Source of the DNA: Sporolactobacillus sp. CQH2019
Lineage (GTDB): Bacteria; Bacillota; Bacilli; Bacillales; Sporolactobacillaceae
DNA length: 64,000 nucleotides
Direction: 5' to 3'
Assembly: GCF_028765345.1 (NCBI RefSeq)
Contig: NZ_JARAJZ010000001.1
Location: forward strand, 310,001 to 374,000
The notes under the pieces were generated by a model. The model was not told the DNA's origin. It made no database searches and saw only the letters and a list, made by a program, of their open reading frames with translations. Positions 9,622-18,631 of the stretch are shown here, piece after piece. Made by a program: the position numbers and the translations under genes. Every line of letters starts with the position of its first letter. Position 1 is the first letter of the stretch.

Positions 9622-10878
9622 TCACTGGCCGAAGTCCGTTATCCTCCTTACATAATGAACCACGTTGCGGCTTGAATGCCCTTTCGAATAGGTATTCCAC
9701 TGATCCGAAAAAGCGGCCACCCTATCAAGATTCCAGCTCCCTTTTTTAATAAAAGAAACGATATCGCCGGTTGAGAAGGCGACCGGACCGGGAACCCAGT
9801 CCAGATAGTTTCCCTGAAAACCTCTCTCTTTTTCATAATCTTCCAGATCATAGGGATAGAAAATCATCGGGCGGCCGAGTAAAGCAAAATCAACGGGCAG
9901 CGAAGAATAATCGGTAATCAGAAGATCGCTTGCCAGCAGCCATTCATTCACATCCCCGCTGTTTGAGCAATCAAAGGCGAAGCTGCTGCAGCGTTCCGGT
10001 ATCCGAAGGGAAGCACGGACGGCCGGGTGCAGGCGGATCAGAAGCATATAATCCTCGCCGAGCGCACGTTTCATCAGCTCGAGATCAAGCCGGAGCTGAA
10101 AATGATCCCGTTCATCTTCCCGGAAAGTCGGGGCATATAAGATTTTCTTTTTCAGGCTGGCTGCCCTTACCCATTCAGCTGCTTTTTCCCCCGGCCGGAG
10201 CGATCCGTCCGCGCCGTCCGCTGAAACGGCGTTGGGCTGCAGCCGTGCCATGCAGGCTCTGTCTTCCGAAAATAGCCGGCGGCGGTCGTGAAAAGTGTAG
10301 AAGAAATCAGTCTGCGGTATTCCGGTACGCAGCATCCGCTCCTCTCCGATGCCGAAAGAGCGCATGAATATGCCGGCCATCCTATCGGATCCGACGATCA
10401 CTTTGTCGAAACGGCGATAGACACGTCTGAAACGCCGTTTCGCACGCTTCGTTCTGAGAGCGGCCGACCGATCTTCCAGACCAAAGGTTTTCAGTGCTCC
10501 GGATGCGTGCCACAATTGAATGCAGCAGACGCCCTTTCTGAAGCGGACGACGGAAAGAAAGCCGAAATAATTATCGACAAAAACCGTTTTGGCCGTAGCC
10601 AGATGAAAGGCTGAACGCAGCAGGGAAAGAAAACCGGCTGTTTCAAAAGGAAGCACGCGTCCGCCGCACGCACGAAAATCAGCAAGGCAGTTTTTCCTGC
10701 AAAGGAACACGAGATTGCAGGGAACGCGTTCCCGTCTGAATTCCTCGGCCACATATCTTGTATTTCCGCTGAAAGATGCGACAAAAACGACTTTGTCCCT
10801 TTTTGGAAAAAGTTTAAAAAAAGCAAAAAAAATCTTAAAAAGAAACAGATAAATTTCAACCAACCATTCTCTAATCAT
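9622..10878 (-). CDS. CDP-glycerol glycerophosphotransferase family protein (TagB-like)
   Basis: A 418-residue member of the same family but diverged from its neighbours. It has IQLWHASGALKTFG near residues 121-134 in place of WHGTPLK, TGIPQTDFF near 192, and LLITDYSSLPVDFALLGRP near 330-348. The WHASG form is common in TagB-type primases that add the first glycerol-phosphate, so a priming role is plausible but inferred. The hydrophobic N-terminus (about residues 5-20) may attach it to the membrane. Its ATG overlaps the end of tagD by eight bases, showing translational coupling and a shared operon. Confidence 0.85.
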   Translation of the reverse strand: MIREWLVEIYLFLFKIFFAFFKLFPKRDKVVFVASFSGNTRYVAEEFRRERVPCNLVFLCRKNCLADFRACGGRVLPFETAGFLSLLRSAFHLATAKTVFVDNYFGFLSVVRFRKGVCCIQLWHASGALKTFGLEDRSAALRTKRAKRRFRRVYRRFDKVIVGSDRMAGIFMRSFGIGEERMLRTGIPQTDFFYTFHDRRRLFSEDRACMARLQPNAVSADGADGSLRPGEKAAEWVRAASLKKKILYAPTFREDERDHFQLRLDLELMKRALGEDYMLLIRLHPAVRASLRIPERCSSFAFDCSNSGDVNEWLLASDLLITDYSSLPVDFALLGRPMIFYPYDLEDYEKERGFQGNYLDWVPGPVAFSTGDIVSFIKKGSWNLDRVAAFSDQWNTYSKGHSSRNVVHYVRRITDFGQ

Positions 10879-11269
10879 TTTTTAACGAATAGAGATCCTG
10901 TTTTATTTTTGTAGTCGAAATGCCGACAGTCCTCGGGAGATAAACGACCTGGCAGTACTCCTTGAGAAAATCAAATTTTCCTTTCCAGTCATCGCCCATG
11001 ACAAAAACATCGACATGATAGTTTTGTACGTCATCAATTTTCTGCTCCCAGTTTTTCTCGGGGATGACGAGATCCACATAGCGGATCGCTTCCAGAATCA
11101 ATTTGCGATGTTCAAAGCTGTGGTAAGCCTCCTTATGTTTCAAAGCATTAAATTCATCCGTTGAAAGGCCGACAATCAGATAATCTCCGAGCGCCCGGGC
11201 ACGCTTCAGCAGATTTATGTGCCCGTAATGCAGCAAATCGAACGTTCCGTAGGTCAGTACCCTTTTCAA
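10871..11269 (-). CDS. tagD: Glycerol-3-phosphate cytidylyltransferase
   Basis: Makes CDP-glycerol from CTP and sn-glycerol 3-phosphate, the donor for teichoic acid polymerases. The protein is 132 residues and nearly collinear with B. subtilis TagD: YGTFDLLHYGH with the HxGH motif at 14-17, EKNWEQK, VFVMGDDWKGKFDFL, and the closing PRTVGISTTKIK. I chose the TTG at 11269, which gives MKRVLTYGTFD and has GGGGGAG at suitable distance; a GTG/ATG-type extension to 11302 is not needed. It heads the two-gene unit with the downstream transferase, directly supplying that enzyme's substrate. Confidence 0.95.
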   Translation of the reverse strand: MKRVLTYGTFDLLHYGHINLLKRARALGDYLIVGLSTDEFNALKHKEAYHSFEHRKLILEAIRYVDLVIPEKNWEQKIDDVQNYHVDVFVMGDDWKGKFDFLKEYCQVVYLPRTVGISTTKIKQDLYSLKND

Positions 11270-11403
11270 TGATACCGCTCCCCCTCTCCGGCTGCCTTTC
11301 AAGGCAGCCTGTCCTGCAAATAAATCCTTCCGGCCGTTAAGCCATTATAGTTCCCTCTCTGAAAAAATTCAATCCGCCGCGGGAAAACCGCCGGCAAAGC
11401 GGA

Positions 11404-14400
11404 TCACTTTTGGAAGACGATATTAAAACATTTTTCGCTGGCGTTTCCGTGATCATAGGAAGTAAACATCGCTCTGAACGCATCCAGCCTGTCGCCGTAA
11501 TTCTCTCTGAAACGGCCGATGTTCCGAAGTTCGCGGATCAATTCGTCATTGGTCAGGCAGACCGGACCGGGTGCTTTCTCAATGATGTCGAAATACATAC
11601 CGCGCAGGTTATCACGATATTGCTCCAGATCATACGTGAACAGAATAATCGGCCGTGCAAGAATGGCATAGTCGAACATCACCGACGAATAATCTGTGAT
11701 TAAGACATCGGCAATCAGATAAAGATCCCTGATATCGTCATAGGACGTTTCATTGTAAACGAAACCGGCCGTCTGCCTTTCGTCGATTTGCACGGCATCG
11801 GCCACGTAATGATGAAACTTGACGAGCAGAACATATTCGCCGCTGAAGCAATCTTTTAATCTCGAAAGATCCATTTCCATTTTAAACTGGTTCTTTATGC
11901 GCCACGTCGGTGCATAGAAAATCACTTTTTTATCCGTCGGTATGCCGAGCCGGACTTTAATTTCACGGATTTTCTCCGCGGAATTATCGTAAAATAACTT
12001 GTCATTTCTCGGATAGCCTGTCTCAATCACTTCAGCCCTGTGCGCAAAAGCCCGCTCGGCGATTTTCCCGACATAGTCGCTCGGGACGCATAAATAATCC
12101 CAGCGCCTGTTTTTCGCCAGATAGATCTCCATCTGTTTCCCCGGTTTGATTTCTCCGGGAACGTCAAGTCCGAGCGTTTTCAGGGGTGTCCCGTGCATCG
12201 TCTGAAGCTCAACCGCCTGTTTTCTTTTCCGATAAAAATCCGGGAAATTGACATTATTGACAAAGTATTTGGCAGTCGCCATGTAATAATAATATTTTAA
12301 TGAATGCATTCTGACTTTGACGGCGTGCCCTTCAATATGCGTCAATGGGTCGCGCAGGCTCCACACCGTTTTATATTGCGGGTAATGGGCATCGATGTAT
12401 TCATACAGCGCTCTCGGATTGCATTCAAAATTTTTGCCCCAGTAGCTTTCAAAAATGACCGTTTTTTGCTTCATGGGAAACAGCCGCCGCGCCGCAGGGT
12501 AGAACAGCTTTCTCAGAACCGCGCGCCGTAATCTTCCCCGCTCGATCCAGCCCCATTTCGCCGCAAGGCTGAGCGAAAGCGTACGATCGTTTGTGTGCCT
12601 GAATGCATAGATAACCTTGTTGAACACGATGGATACCGGTTCTTTGAGCAATTGATCCGAATAGATCTCATAACTGCAGGAAGGATTTCCATCGTTGCGG
12701 CGATCGGTCAGAAAAAGGCTGAAATCCCGATATTTCAGGTTTTCCGGATTCATTTCCTGACTCAGATCGATCCGCCCTTCAAGAATCGGCCGGCCGACCG
12801 GATCCGTCCGGCCGGTCCGGCTCAGGGAAAAGCTGCGCACTTCATTTTGATCGTGTGATTGCAGCGTCAGCATCAGATTGTCCGCCACCCCATCCCGTTC
12901 GGCAAACGGAAAGGGAGCCGCCACAGACAGCCTGATCGTTTTTCTATTAATAGCGGCCACGTCGAGCAGCTCAGCTCCGTATTTCTGAATAAGAAGGTAC
13001 ATATGCCCGCTCGGCCGCACCCGGACCGCCGCTTCGGCAAAACCGATGTCGCCGATGGTTTCATTGCCCTTCCCGAAGACGACCGGGCTTTTTGTCCCGT
13101 CAATCATCGATAGGGAGACATCCCACTCGCCGAGATGCTCTTCTGCGGCAAACGTCCGGGCCGGAATGCCGATCTCAAACGGAGACTGCCCGGATGCCGG
13201 CTGGAAACTGAGGCGTACACCGCTCTCTTTATTCTTGATGTTCAGAGTGTCTGCCTGATCAGGATCGGACACGCGGCCGGCCAGACGGATTTCAGATGAG
13301 CCGATTTCCACGCTTTTAATGACGTTGTCTATTTTTTCCTTGATAATATGCAGATCCCAGTTGCCGCTGTAAGCAATATGGATCGTCTGTTTTTGATCAT
13401 TGATAAAATCCGGCCGCGTTCTGCTCCCTCTCACGGGAGACCCGACAAAGAAGGTGCGTGTCAGTCCGCCCGCGATGATCTTCCCTTCAATCACATAACT
13501 GCCGTAGGGAATCTGATCGAACGGTGCCCGGTCGAACGGAATGGAGAGTGCAAAACCGGACCAATTATAATTATAGACAAACTTAAAGGGCATGTATTTT
13601 TTTTTCGCCAGAATCCCGTGCATGATCGTGTTCGGCAGGTATCGCTTCACTTCGGCCTTTTCAATCGGCAGCCTCAGTCCGCTCTCTTCGTTCAGCAGGG
13701 AAAATTGCACTGCGACAGCCGACCGGTGCGGAACATCGATTTTTTCAATGTATCCGTATCCTTCGACGGTCAGCCGCCGCCCTTGCCAGGACACTTTGCG
13801 CGTCTTCCGCTTTATCTGCAGATTGTCGTCGATCAGCAGCAGCGGCTGCGGCACCTGTTCATGATACAAATAGTCGGCATAATAATGGCCGTCGCGCCGC
13901 GCAATTTTCAGCCGGCTCATTTCGCCGCTGTGCTGATAGCCGAGCAGACGAAGCACTCGCTGTTTGTCCCTCTTTTTTACAAAAAAATACTTGATCCGGT
14001 CGATCGGCCAGAGCTGAAGCAGGCTTTCATCCGGAACGGTCTGCAGATAACGGGACACCCGCTCCAGATACATGTCGACATAGGGATCGTCGGCTTCATC
14101 CAGTTTGTTCAGATATAATAGCAGATCGGTATTTAGGATTTTATAGTCCTTTGCAGCTTTCAGCCCGCCTTCAATATGATGTTTCTCGAAAAAAGCGTTC
14201 AGCAGGTCGACGGCTTTCAGCCGGTCTGTCAGATTTTTGATATCCGTTCGATTCTGCGTGATCGACTGGTCGCCGAAATCGCGGGAGCGCCAATAATAAA
14301 CGACATCGTCAAGAACGTCCACGGAATTTGCCAGATAATGAGCGGGAAAAGTCACCGGAATATCTTCATAAAGCATGTGCTCCGGAAACGACAGACGGTG

Positions 14401-14913
14401 CTCCTCCCAAAACGAGCGCCGATACAGCTTGTTCCACGCGGTCGTATCGTAAACCAGTTCATAATCTCTTGTAATATGCGCTTTCAGCTTCTTCTTCGTA
14501 AAGACCTTCTGATGAAGGACCGAAGGAAATTCTTTGAATGAATTGAAACGGACGACGTTTCCGATCACCATATCCGAATGTGTTTCTTCGACAAGAGCGA
14601 TCATTTTTTCATAGGCTTCCGAATCGAGAAGATCGTCCGAATCCATAAAAGCAATATATTCGCCCCTTGCAAACTGCAATCCGAAATTTCTTGCCTGTCC
14701 AAGACCCCCGTTCGTTTTGTCATGGGCAAAAAAATTGGCGTGCTCATCCGCATAGCGGTGCATGATCCTGCCGCTCCTGTCGGTGGAACCGTCATTCACC
14801 ATAATGACCTCGAAATCCTTGAAAGTCTGTTTGTTTAAAGAATCCAGGCAGTCCTCCAGATAGCGCTGCACGTTATATATCGGAACGATAACGCTGATTT
14901 TCGGGACTTTCAT
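11404..14913 (-). CDS. Fusion of GT2 glycosyltransferase, beta-rich repeats and TagF-like glycerophosphotransferase
   Basis: A 1169-residue protein. Residues about 1-300 are a GT-A family 2 domain: VPKISVIVPIYN at the start, NDGSTDRSG near 42, and the metal-binding FMDSDDLLD near 92. Residues about 370-790 hold beta-strand-rich segments with recurring patterns (for example IRLAGRVSDPDQADTL) and no catalytic motif I know. Residues about 800-1169 form a CDP-glycerol transferase domain with QTMHGTPLKTLG, TGYPRNDKLF and LLITDYSSVMFDYAILARP. The domain order suggests one protein that adds a sugar and an alditol-phosphate to the same polymer, but the product is unknown. A 44-codon upstream extension lacks support; ATG at 14913 has AGAGG at long spacing. 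It is divergent from the operon at 15140. Confidence 0.87.
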   Translation of the reverse strand: MKVPKISVIVPIYNVQRYLEDCLDSLNKQTFKDFEVIMVNDGSTDRSGRIMHRYADEHANFFAHDKTNGGLGQARNFGLQFARGEYIAFMDSDDLLDSEAYEKMIALVEETHSDMVIGNVVRFNSFKEFPSVLHQKVFTKKKLKAHITRDYELVYDTTAWNKLYRRSFWEEHRLSFPEHMLYEDIPVTFPAHYLANSVDVLDDVVYYWRSRDFGDQSITQNRTDIKNLTDRLKAVDLLNAFFEKHHIEGGLKAAKDYKILNTDLLLYLNKLDEADDPYVDMYLERVSRYLQTVPDESLLQLWPIDRIKYFFVKKRDKQRVLRLLGYQHSGEMSRLKIARRDGHYYADYLYHEQVPQPLLLIDDNLQIKRKTRKVSWQGRRLTVEGYGYIEKIDVPHRSAVAVQFSLLNEESGLRLPIEKAEVKRYLPNTIMHGILAKKKYMPFKFVYNYNWSGFALSIPFDRAPFDQIPYGSYVIEGKIIAGGLTRTFFVGSPVRGSRTRPDFINDQKQTIHIAYSGNWDLHIIKEKIDNVIKSVEIGSSEIRLAGRVSDPDQADTLNIKNKESGVRLSFQPASGQSPFEIGIPARTFAAEEHLGEWDVSLSMIDGTKSPVVFGKGNETIGDIGFAEAAVRVRPSGHMYLLIQKYGAELLDVAAINRKTIRLSVAAPFPFAERDGVADNLMLTLQSHDQNEVRSFSLSRTGRTDPVGRPILEGRIDLSQEMNPENLKYRDFSLFLTDRRNDGNPSCSYEIYSDQLLKEPVSIVFNKVIYAFRHTNDRTLSLSLAAKWGWIERGRLRRAVLRKLFYPAARRLFPMKQKTVIFESYWGKNFECNPRALYEYIDAHYPQYKTVWSLRDPLTHIEGHAVKVRMHSLKYYYYMATAKYFVNNVNFPDFYRKRKQAVELQTMHGTPLKTLGLDVPGEIKPGKQMEIYLAKNRRWDYLCVPSDYVGKIAERAFAHRAEVIETGYPRNDKLFYDNSAEKIREIKVRLGIPTDKKVIFYAPTWRIKNQFKMEMDLSRLKDCFSGEYVLLVKFHHYVADAVQIDERQTAGFVYNETSYDDIRDLYLIADVLITDYSSVMFDYAILARPIILFTYDLEQYRDNLRGMYFDIIEKAPGPVCLTNDELIRELRNIGRFRENYGDRLDAFRAMFTSYDHGNASEKCFNIVFQK

Positions 14914-15139
14914 GTCGGCAAAAACCTCTTTCTCTCTCAAAATAATTTCTCCACACTTAAATCCGTGTACCGGATTAAAAAGCAGCAAGCCGGCACCGAT
15001 TTTATGATTGCTAATGGTATTATAAATCAACATCCCGCCGCCCACAAACAGAATTAAAAATATACATATTCTGCACGCCTATTAATGATATAATCTATAA
15101 TGATTGACTGAATAGTCGTATGGACAAGGAGTGTAAACG

Positions 15140-16096
15140 ATGAAAATTGCTGTACTGATCCCTTGCTATAATGAAGAATTGACAATTAGCAAGGTCATTG
15201 ACGACTTTAAACGGGAGCTCCCGGAAGCGGATCTCTACGTTTACGATAATAACTCAACAGATCAGACAAATAAAATCGCCAGAGAGAAAGGAGCCATTGT
15301 TGTCGAGGAATACCGTCAGGGAAAAGGCAATGTCGTCCGGTCGATGTTTTTCGATATCGATGCGGATTATTACGTCATGGTGGACGGCGACGACACTTAC
15401 CCGGCCGAGGCCGTGCACGAACTGATTCAGCCGCTGATCAGCGGTGAAGCCGATATGACGATCGGCGACCGGTTGTCTAACGGCACCTATGAAAATGAAA
15501 ATAAAAGGGCTTTTCACAATTTCGGCAACACGCTCGTTAAAAACCTGATCAACCGGCTCTACAAAAGCAGTATCAACGACATCATGACCGGTTACCGCGG
15601 GTTCAACCGGCTGTTTGTCCGCTCATTTCCGGTCACAAGCACCGGATTTGAGATTGAGACGGAATTGAGCATCCATTCACTGGACAAGCGTTTCAAAATT
15701 AAAGAAATTCCGATTGACTACCGCGACCGGCCGAACGGAAGCGAATCGAAATTGAATACGGTCCGTGACGGCATCAAAGTGATCAAAACTATTTTCGCTC
15801 TTTTTAAGGATTATAAACCTCTGGAATTTTTCTCCCTTTGGGCCGCTCTGCTGGCCGTTCTCAGTTTTGTTGCCGGAATTCCCGTCATCGTCGAATTTAT
15901 CAAATTTCACTATATTTATAAAGTCCCGTCCGCTGTGCTGGCCGTCGGACTGATGATGATGGCCATGCTTTCGCTTGTCTGCGGACTCGTTCTCGATACC
16001 GTCGTCAATAATGCCAGGAAACAGTACGAAATGGAACTGCACCGTATTTACGATTCGCTGGGAAGCAGACATGAATTGGAAAAGAGCAGGTCATGA
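15140..16096 (+). CDS. Family 2 glycosyltransferase, polyprenyl-phosphate sugar synthase type
   Basis: A 318-residue protein: a cytoplasmic GT-A domain (VLIPCYNEE at 5-13, NNSTDQT near 39, metal site VMVDGDDTYP near 79-88) and two C-terminal membrane segments near residues 228-250 and 262-290. This is the DPM1/GtrB-like layout of enzymes that load a nucleotide sugar onto undecaprenyl phosphate. The RBS AAGGAG is well placed. A tandem TATAAT/TATAAT stretch at 15089-15101 is a plausible -10 region. It is first of five tightly packed genes; the next start lies three bases after its stop. The neighbours suggest it makes the lipid-linked sugar for this module. Confidence 0.9.
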   Translation: MKIAVLIPCYNEELTISKVIDDFKRELPEADLYVYDNNSTDQTNKIAREKGAIVVEEYRQGKGNVVRSMFFDIDADYYVMVDGDDTYPAEAVHELIQPLISGEADMTIGDRLSNGTYENENKRAFHNFGNTLVKNLINRLYKSSINDIMTGYRGFNRLFVRSFPVTSTGFEIETELSIHSLDKRFKIKEIPIDYRDRPNGSESKLNTVRDGIKVIKTIFALFKDYKPLEFFSLWAALLAVLSFVAGIPVIVEFIKFHYIYKVPSAVLAVGLMMMAMLSLVCGLVLDTVVNNARKQYEMELHRIYDSLGSRHELEKSRS

Positions 16097-16099
16097 CCG

Positions 16100-17908
16100 A
16101 TGAATAAGCAAACGTTACACTGCATCGCCGCCAGCCTGATCGGCGGCCCGATTGTCGGAACAGGATTTTCTTTGCTTTCGCATCAGGCAGGGCGGCTTTC
16201 TCCCGTTTTCGTGCTCTTTTTTGCGATCATCGGCGGCTTCCTCTGTTTCGGCGTGGCCGGCCAGGCTTTTTTCGGGCCCTACCGTTCATTAAACAAAAAA
16301 ATGAAGGAATTTGCTTTTCTTTTTCTTTTTTTGTTTGCCGCCGTGCTGACCGTCGCTTTAAAAGTGCCCCGCTTCTATTTATCCGATGCCGGTTTCTTCG
16401 CGGCGGCAGCTGTTTACGCGGCGGCTTTTCTGTTTCTTCTATTCTCGCTGCTGGCGATTGTCTGGTTAAGTACACTGCTGCCCGGGCCGGATGAAGCCGC
16501 CGGCCCGCCGAAGCGGACCGTGCTTCTCTATTCCGCTCCGCCGATGCTGCTGTCCCTGCTTTATCTTTGGGCGTTCTTTCCGGGTATTCTCGTCATTGAT
16601 TCCGTCAATCAGTGGCAGCAGGCTCATTCGATTTTCTTCAACGACTGGCATCCTGTCGTGATGACCTGGATCATCGTGCTGACAACTAAACTATGGGATA
16701 ATCCCGCGGCCTTTGTCATTCTGCAGCTCGTATGCGCGGACCTGATCAGCGGATACGTCATTTATGCCTTCAGAAAAATGGGCACGAACAAATGGATGAT
16801 TACGGCCGGCTGGCTCTTTCTCACCTTCTTTCCGCTCAGCGCGCTTTATTCGGTAACGATTTGGAAAGATACGCTGTACTGCTATTTTCTGCTCCTGCTG
16901 ACGACCGTGCTGATACAGATCATCCGCTCGGAAGGAAAATGGTTGAAATCGTCTATCCATCTTTTGATTCTGTATCTTTCGATTGCGGGCCTGATCTTTT
17001 TCCGGCACAACGGCTGGCCGGTGCTTCTGGCCCTGTTTGTCATTTTCCCGTTTTTTTTCCGGAAAAATTATTTGCGGATGTATGCGGTCTTTCTGGCGGC
17101 GGTCGTTTCTTTCCTGATCGTGACCGTTCCCGTATTCAGTTATTTTAAGGTATTCCCGGCGGACAAACTTGAATCGCTCGCCATACCCGTTCAGCAGGCA
17201 GGCGGCATTATTAAAGGCAACGGCGAAATGACTGCGGCGCAGAAACAGTACTTCAATCATATTTTTCCATTGAGCCGCTGGAAACAAAAGTATCAGCCGA
17301 CGCAGGTCGACTCGGTTAAATTTTCGACCGGATTCAACAAAAACTATATCAGGCAGAATCCGGCAGCATTCGCCCTGAACTGGTCGGCAATTGTCCGGCA
17401 GAACCCGGTCATCGCCGCTAAATCATTTCTGAGCATGGAGCAGCTTGTTTACAAACTGAATATCCCGCAAAGCGAAATGCGTCCGATTTTCCGTTACAAA
17501 GCATTCAACAGCTACCGGCCAGTCTATTTCCTGTCGCCAAAAACGGTCAAACGTTATCATATTCATTATCAAACCTTTTACTATTCGAAATACGGCACGC
17601 AATACGCCAACACGGGACTTGCCTCGATCATTGAGGATTATGATTCTGTCTTCCTTCATGGGATGGCAAGGATACTCGTGCTTCCGGCGCTCTACCTCTA
17701 CCTGACGATCGTGCTGCTGTTCGTCGTCGTGCTGAAGGGTCAGTGGAAACTGCTTCTTGCCGCTCTGCCGGCCGCACTCAATCTGGGAACCATTTTCGCG
17801 GCCATTCCGGCTCAGGACCCGCGCTATCTGTTCAGCAACTATCTGCTGATCGTGCCGTTTTTCTTTCTGATTTCTCTGATCGGGAAAAAGGGGGAAACAC
17901 ATGTTTAA
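16100..17908 (+). CDS. Large polytopic membrane protein, DUF6020-like, putative GT-C glycosyltransferase
   Basis: A 602-residue protein with about twelve or more hydrophobic segments. The region with FFPGILVIDSVNQWQQA, DWHPVVMTW and TIWKDTLYCY (about residues 155-275) matches what I recall of DUF6020 proteins, which are annotated as possible membrane glycosyltransferases. An acidic residue in the first outer loop (IDS) is typical of GT-C enzymes that take sugars from polyprenyl-phosphate on the outer face. A long soluble segment lies near 355-500. It starts three bases after the GT2 stop and overlaps the next gene by eight bases, so the proteins are made together. Role in transferring the sugar to a surface acceptor is inferred. 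Confidence 0.75.
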   Translation: MNKQTLHCIAASLIGGPIVGTGFSLLSHQAGRLSPVFVLFFAIIGGFLCFGVAGQAFFGPYRSLNKKMKEFAFLFLFLFAAVLTVALKVPRFYLSDAGFFAAAAVYAAAFLFLLFSLLAIVWLSTLLPGPDEAAGPPKRTVLLYSAPPMLLSLLYLWAFFPGILVIDSVNQWQQAHSIFFNDWHPVVMTWIIVLTTKLWDNPAAFVILQLVCADLISGYVIYAFRKMGTNKWMITAGWLFLTFFPLSALYSVTIWKDTLYCYFLLLLTTVLIQIIRSEGKWLKSSIHLLILYLSIAGLIFFRHNGWPVLLALFVIFPFFFRKNYLRMYAVFLAAVVSFLIVTVPVFSYFKVFPADKLESLAIPVQQAGGIIKGNGEMTAAQKQYFNHIFPLSRWKQKYQPTQVDSVKFSTGFNKNYIRQNPAAFALNWSAIVRQNPVIAAKSFLSMEQLVYKLNIPQSEMRPIFRYKAFNSYRPVYFLSPKTVKRYHIHYQTFYYSKYGTQYANTGLASIIEDYDSVFLHGMARILVLPALYLYLTIVLLFVVVLKGQWKLLLAALPAALNLGTIFAAIPAQDPRYLFSNYLLIVPFFFLISLIGKKGETHV

Positions 17909-18254
17909 AGAAATGATCCATTCCTTTGCTAAAAACCGCACGGGGATTATTCTTATCCTGACGGCGGCGCTGTCGACGGCTGTCGGACAAATGCTCTGGA
18001 AGCTGTCGCAGCACTTTCCCGACGCTTTTTTGATCATCGGCTTCCTCCTTTATTTCTGCGGAGCCGTTCTGATGATTGTCGCTTTTCGATTCGGCGATCT
18101 GTCCGTTCTCCATCCCTTGCTCAGTGTCGGCTATATCTTTTCCATCGTCCTCGGCGGTCTTTTTCTCGGGGAGAAATTGTCAATCGTGCAGATAGCAGGC
18201 ATTCTGATTATTTTGGCCGGCGCGTCTCTGATCGGGGGCGGCGACAATGGCTGA
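17901..18254 (+). CDS. Small four-helix EamA/SMR-type membrane protein, flippase subunit candidate A
   Basis: A 117-residue protein with four predicted membrane helices (about 15-32, 42-62, 68-90, 94-112) and an SMR/EamA-like pattern, including LGEKLS before the last helix. Paired small proteins of this type (ArnE/ArnF) flip undecaprenyl-phosphate sugars in Gram-negative bacteria. Its start lies inside the preceding gene and its end overlaps the next gene, which encodes a similar protein, so the two likely form a heterodimer. Flippase function is inferred from context; a drug-type SMR exporter is the alternative. Confidence 0.78.
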   Translation: MFKEMIHSFAKNRTGIILILTAALSTAVGQMLWKLSQHFPDAFLIIGFLLYFCGAVLMIVAFRFGDLSVLHPLLSVGYIFSIVLGGLFLGEKLSIVQIAGILIILAGASLIGGGDNG

Positions 18255-18579
18255 AGAAGTGTCCCTGCTGATCTTTATGACCCTGCTCGGCTCTCTGGGA
18301 GGTTTTTTCTTTAAACGCTGCACGGCACGGGGACTCAGGCTTTCGCTTTACTTTATCGTCAATCTCGGTATCGGCGGCATTTTTTACGTGACCGGCGCTT
18401 TGCTCAACATTTGGCTGCTGAAATTGCTGCCGTACACGATCGTTTACCCGCTGACCGCCGTTACCTACATCTGGACCCTTGTCTTTTCCTATTTCTTTCT
18501 GTCGGAGAAAATCAGCCGGCGCAAAATGTTCGGTGTCCTGCTGATTATTTTCGGAGCCTGTCTGCTTGTAGTAAAATAG
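18247..18579 (+). CDS. Small four-helix EamA/SMR-type membrane protein, flippase subunit candidate B
   Basis: A 110-residue partner of the preceding protein: four hydrophobic helices (about 5-22, 29-51, 57-79, 88-108) with LSEKISRRK before the last one, equivalent to LGEKLS in its neighbour. The genes overlap by eight bases. Two adjacent but non-identical SMR-type subunits fit an obligate heterodimer with opposed topology. In this operon it would carry the lipid-linked sugar made by the GT2 enzyme to the outer face for the large membrane protein. Confidence 0.77.
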   Translation: MAEEVSLLIFMTLLGSLGGFFFKRCTARGLRLSLYFIVNLGIGGIFYVTGALLNIWLLKLLPYTIVYPLTAVTYIWTLVFSYFFLSEKISRRKMFGVLLIIFGACLLVVK

Positions 18580-18631
18580 AAGAAACATAAATGGCAAAAG
18601 TCAATAAATTGATGAAAAGAGTGATTGTATT

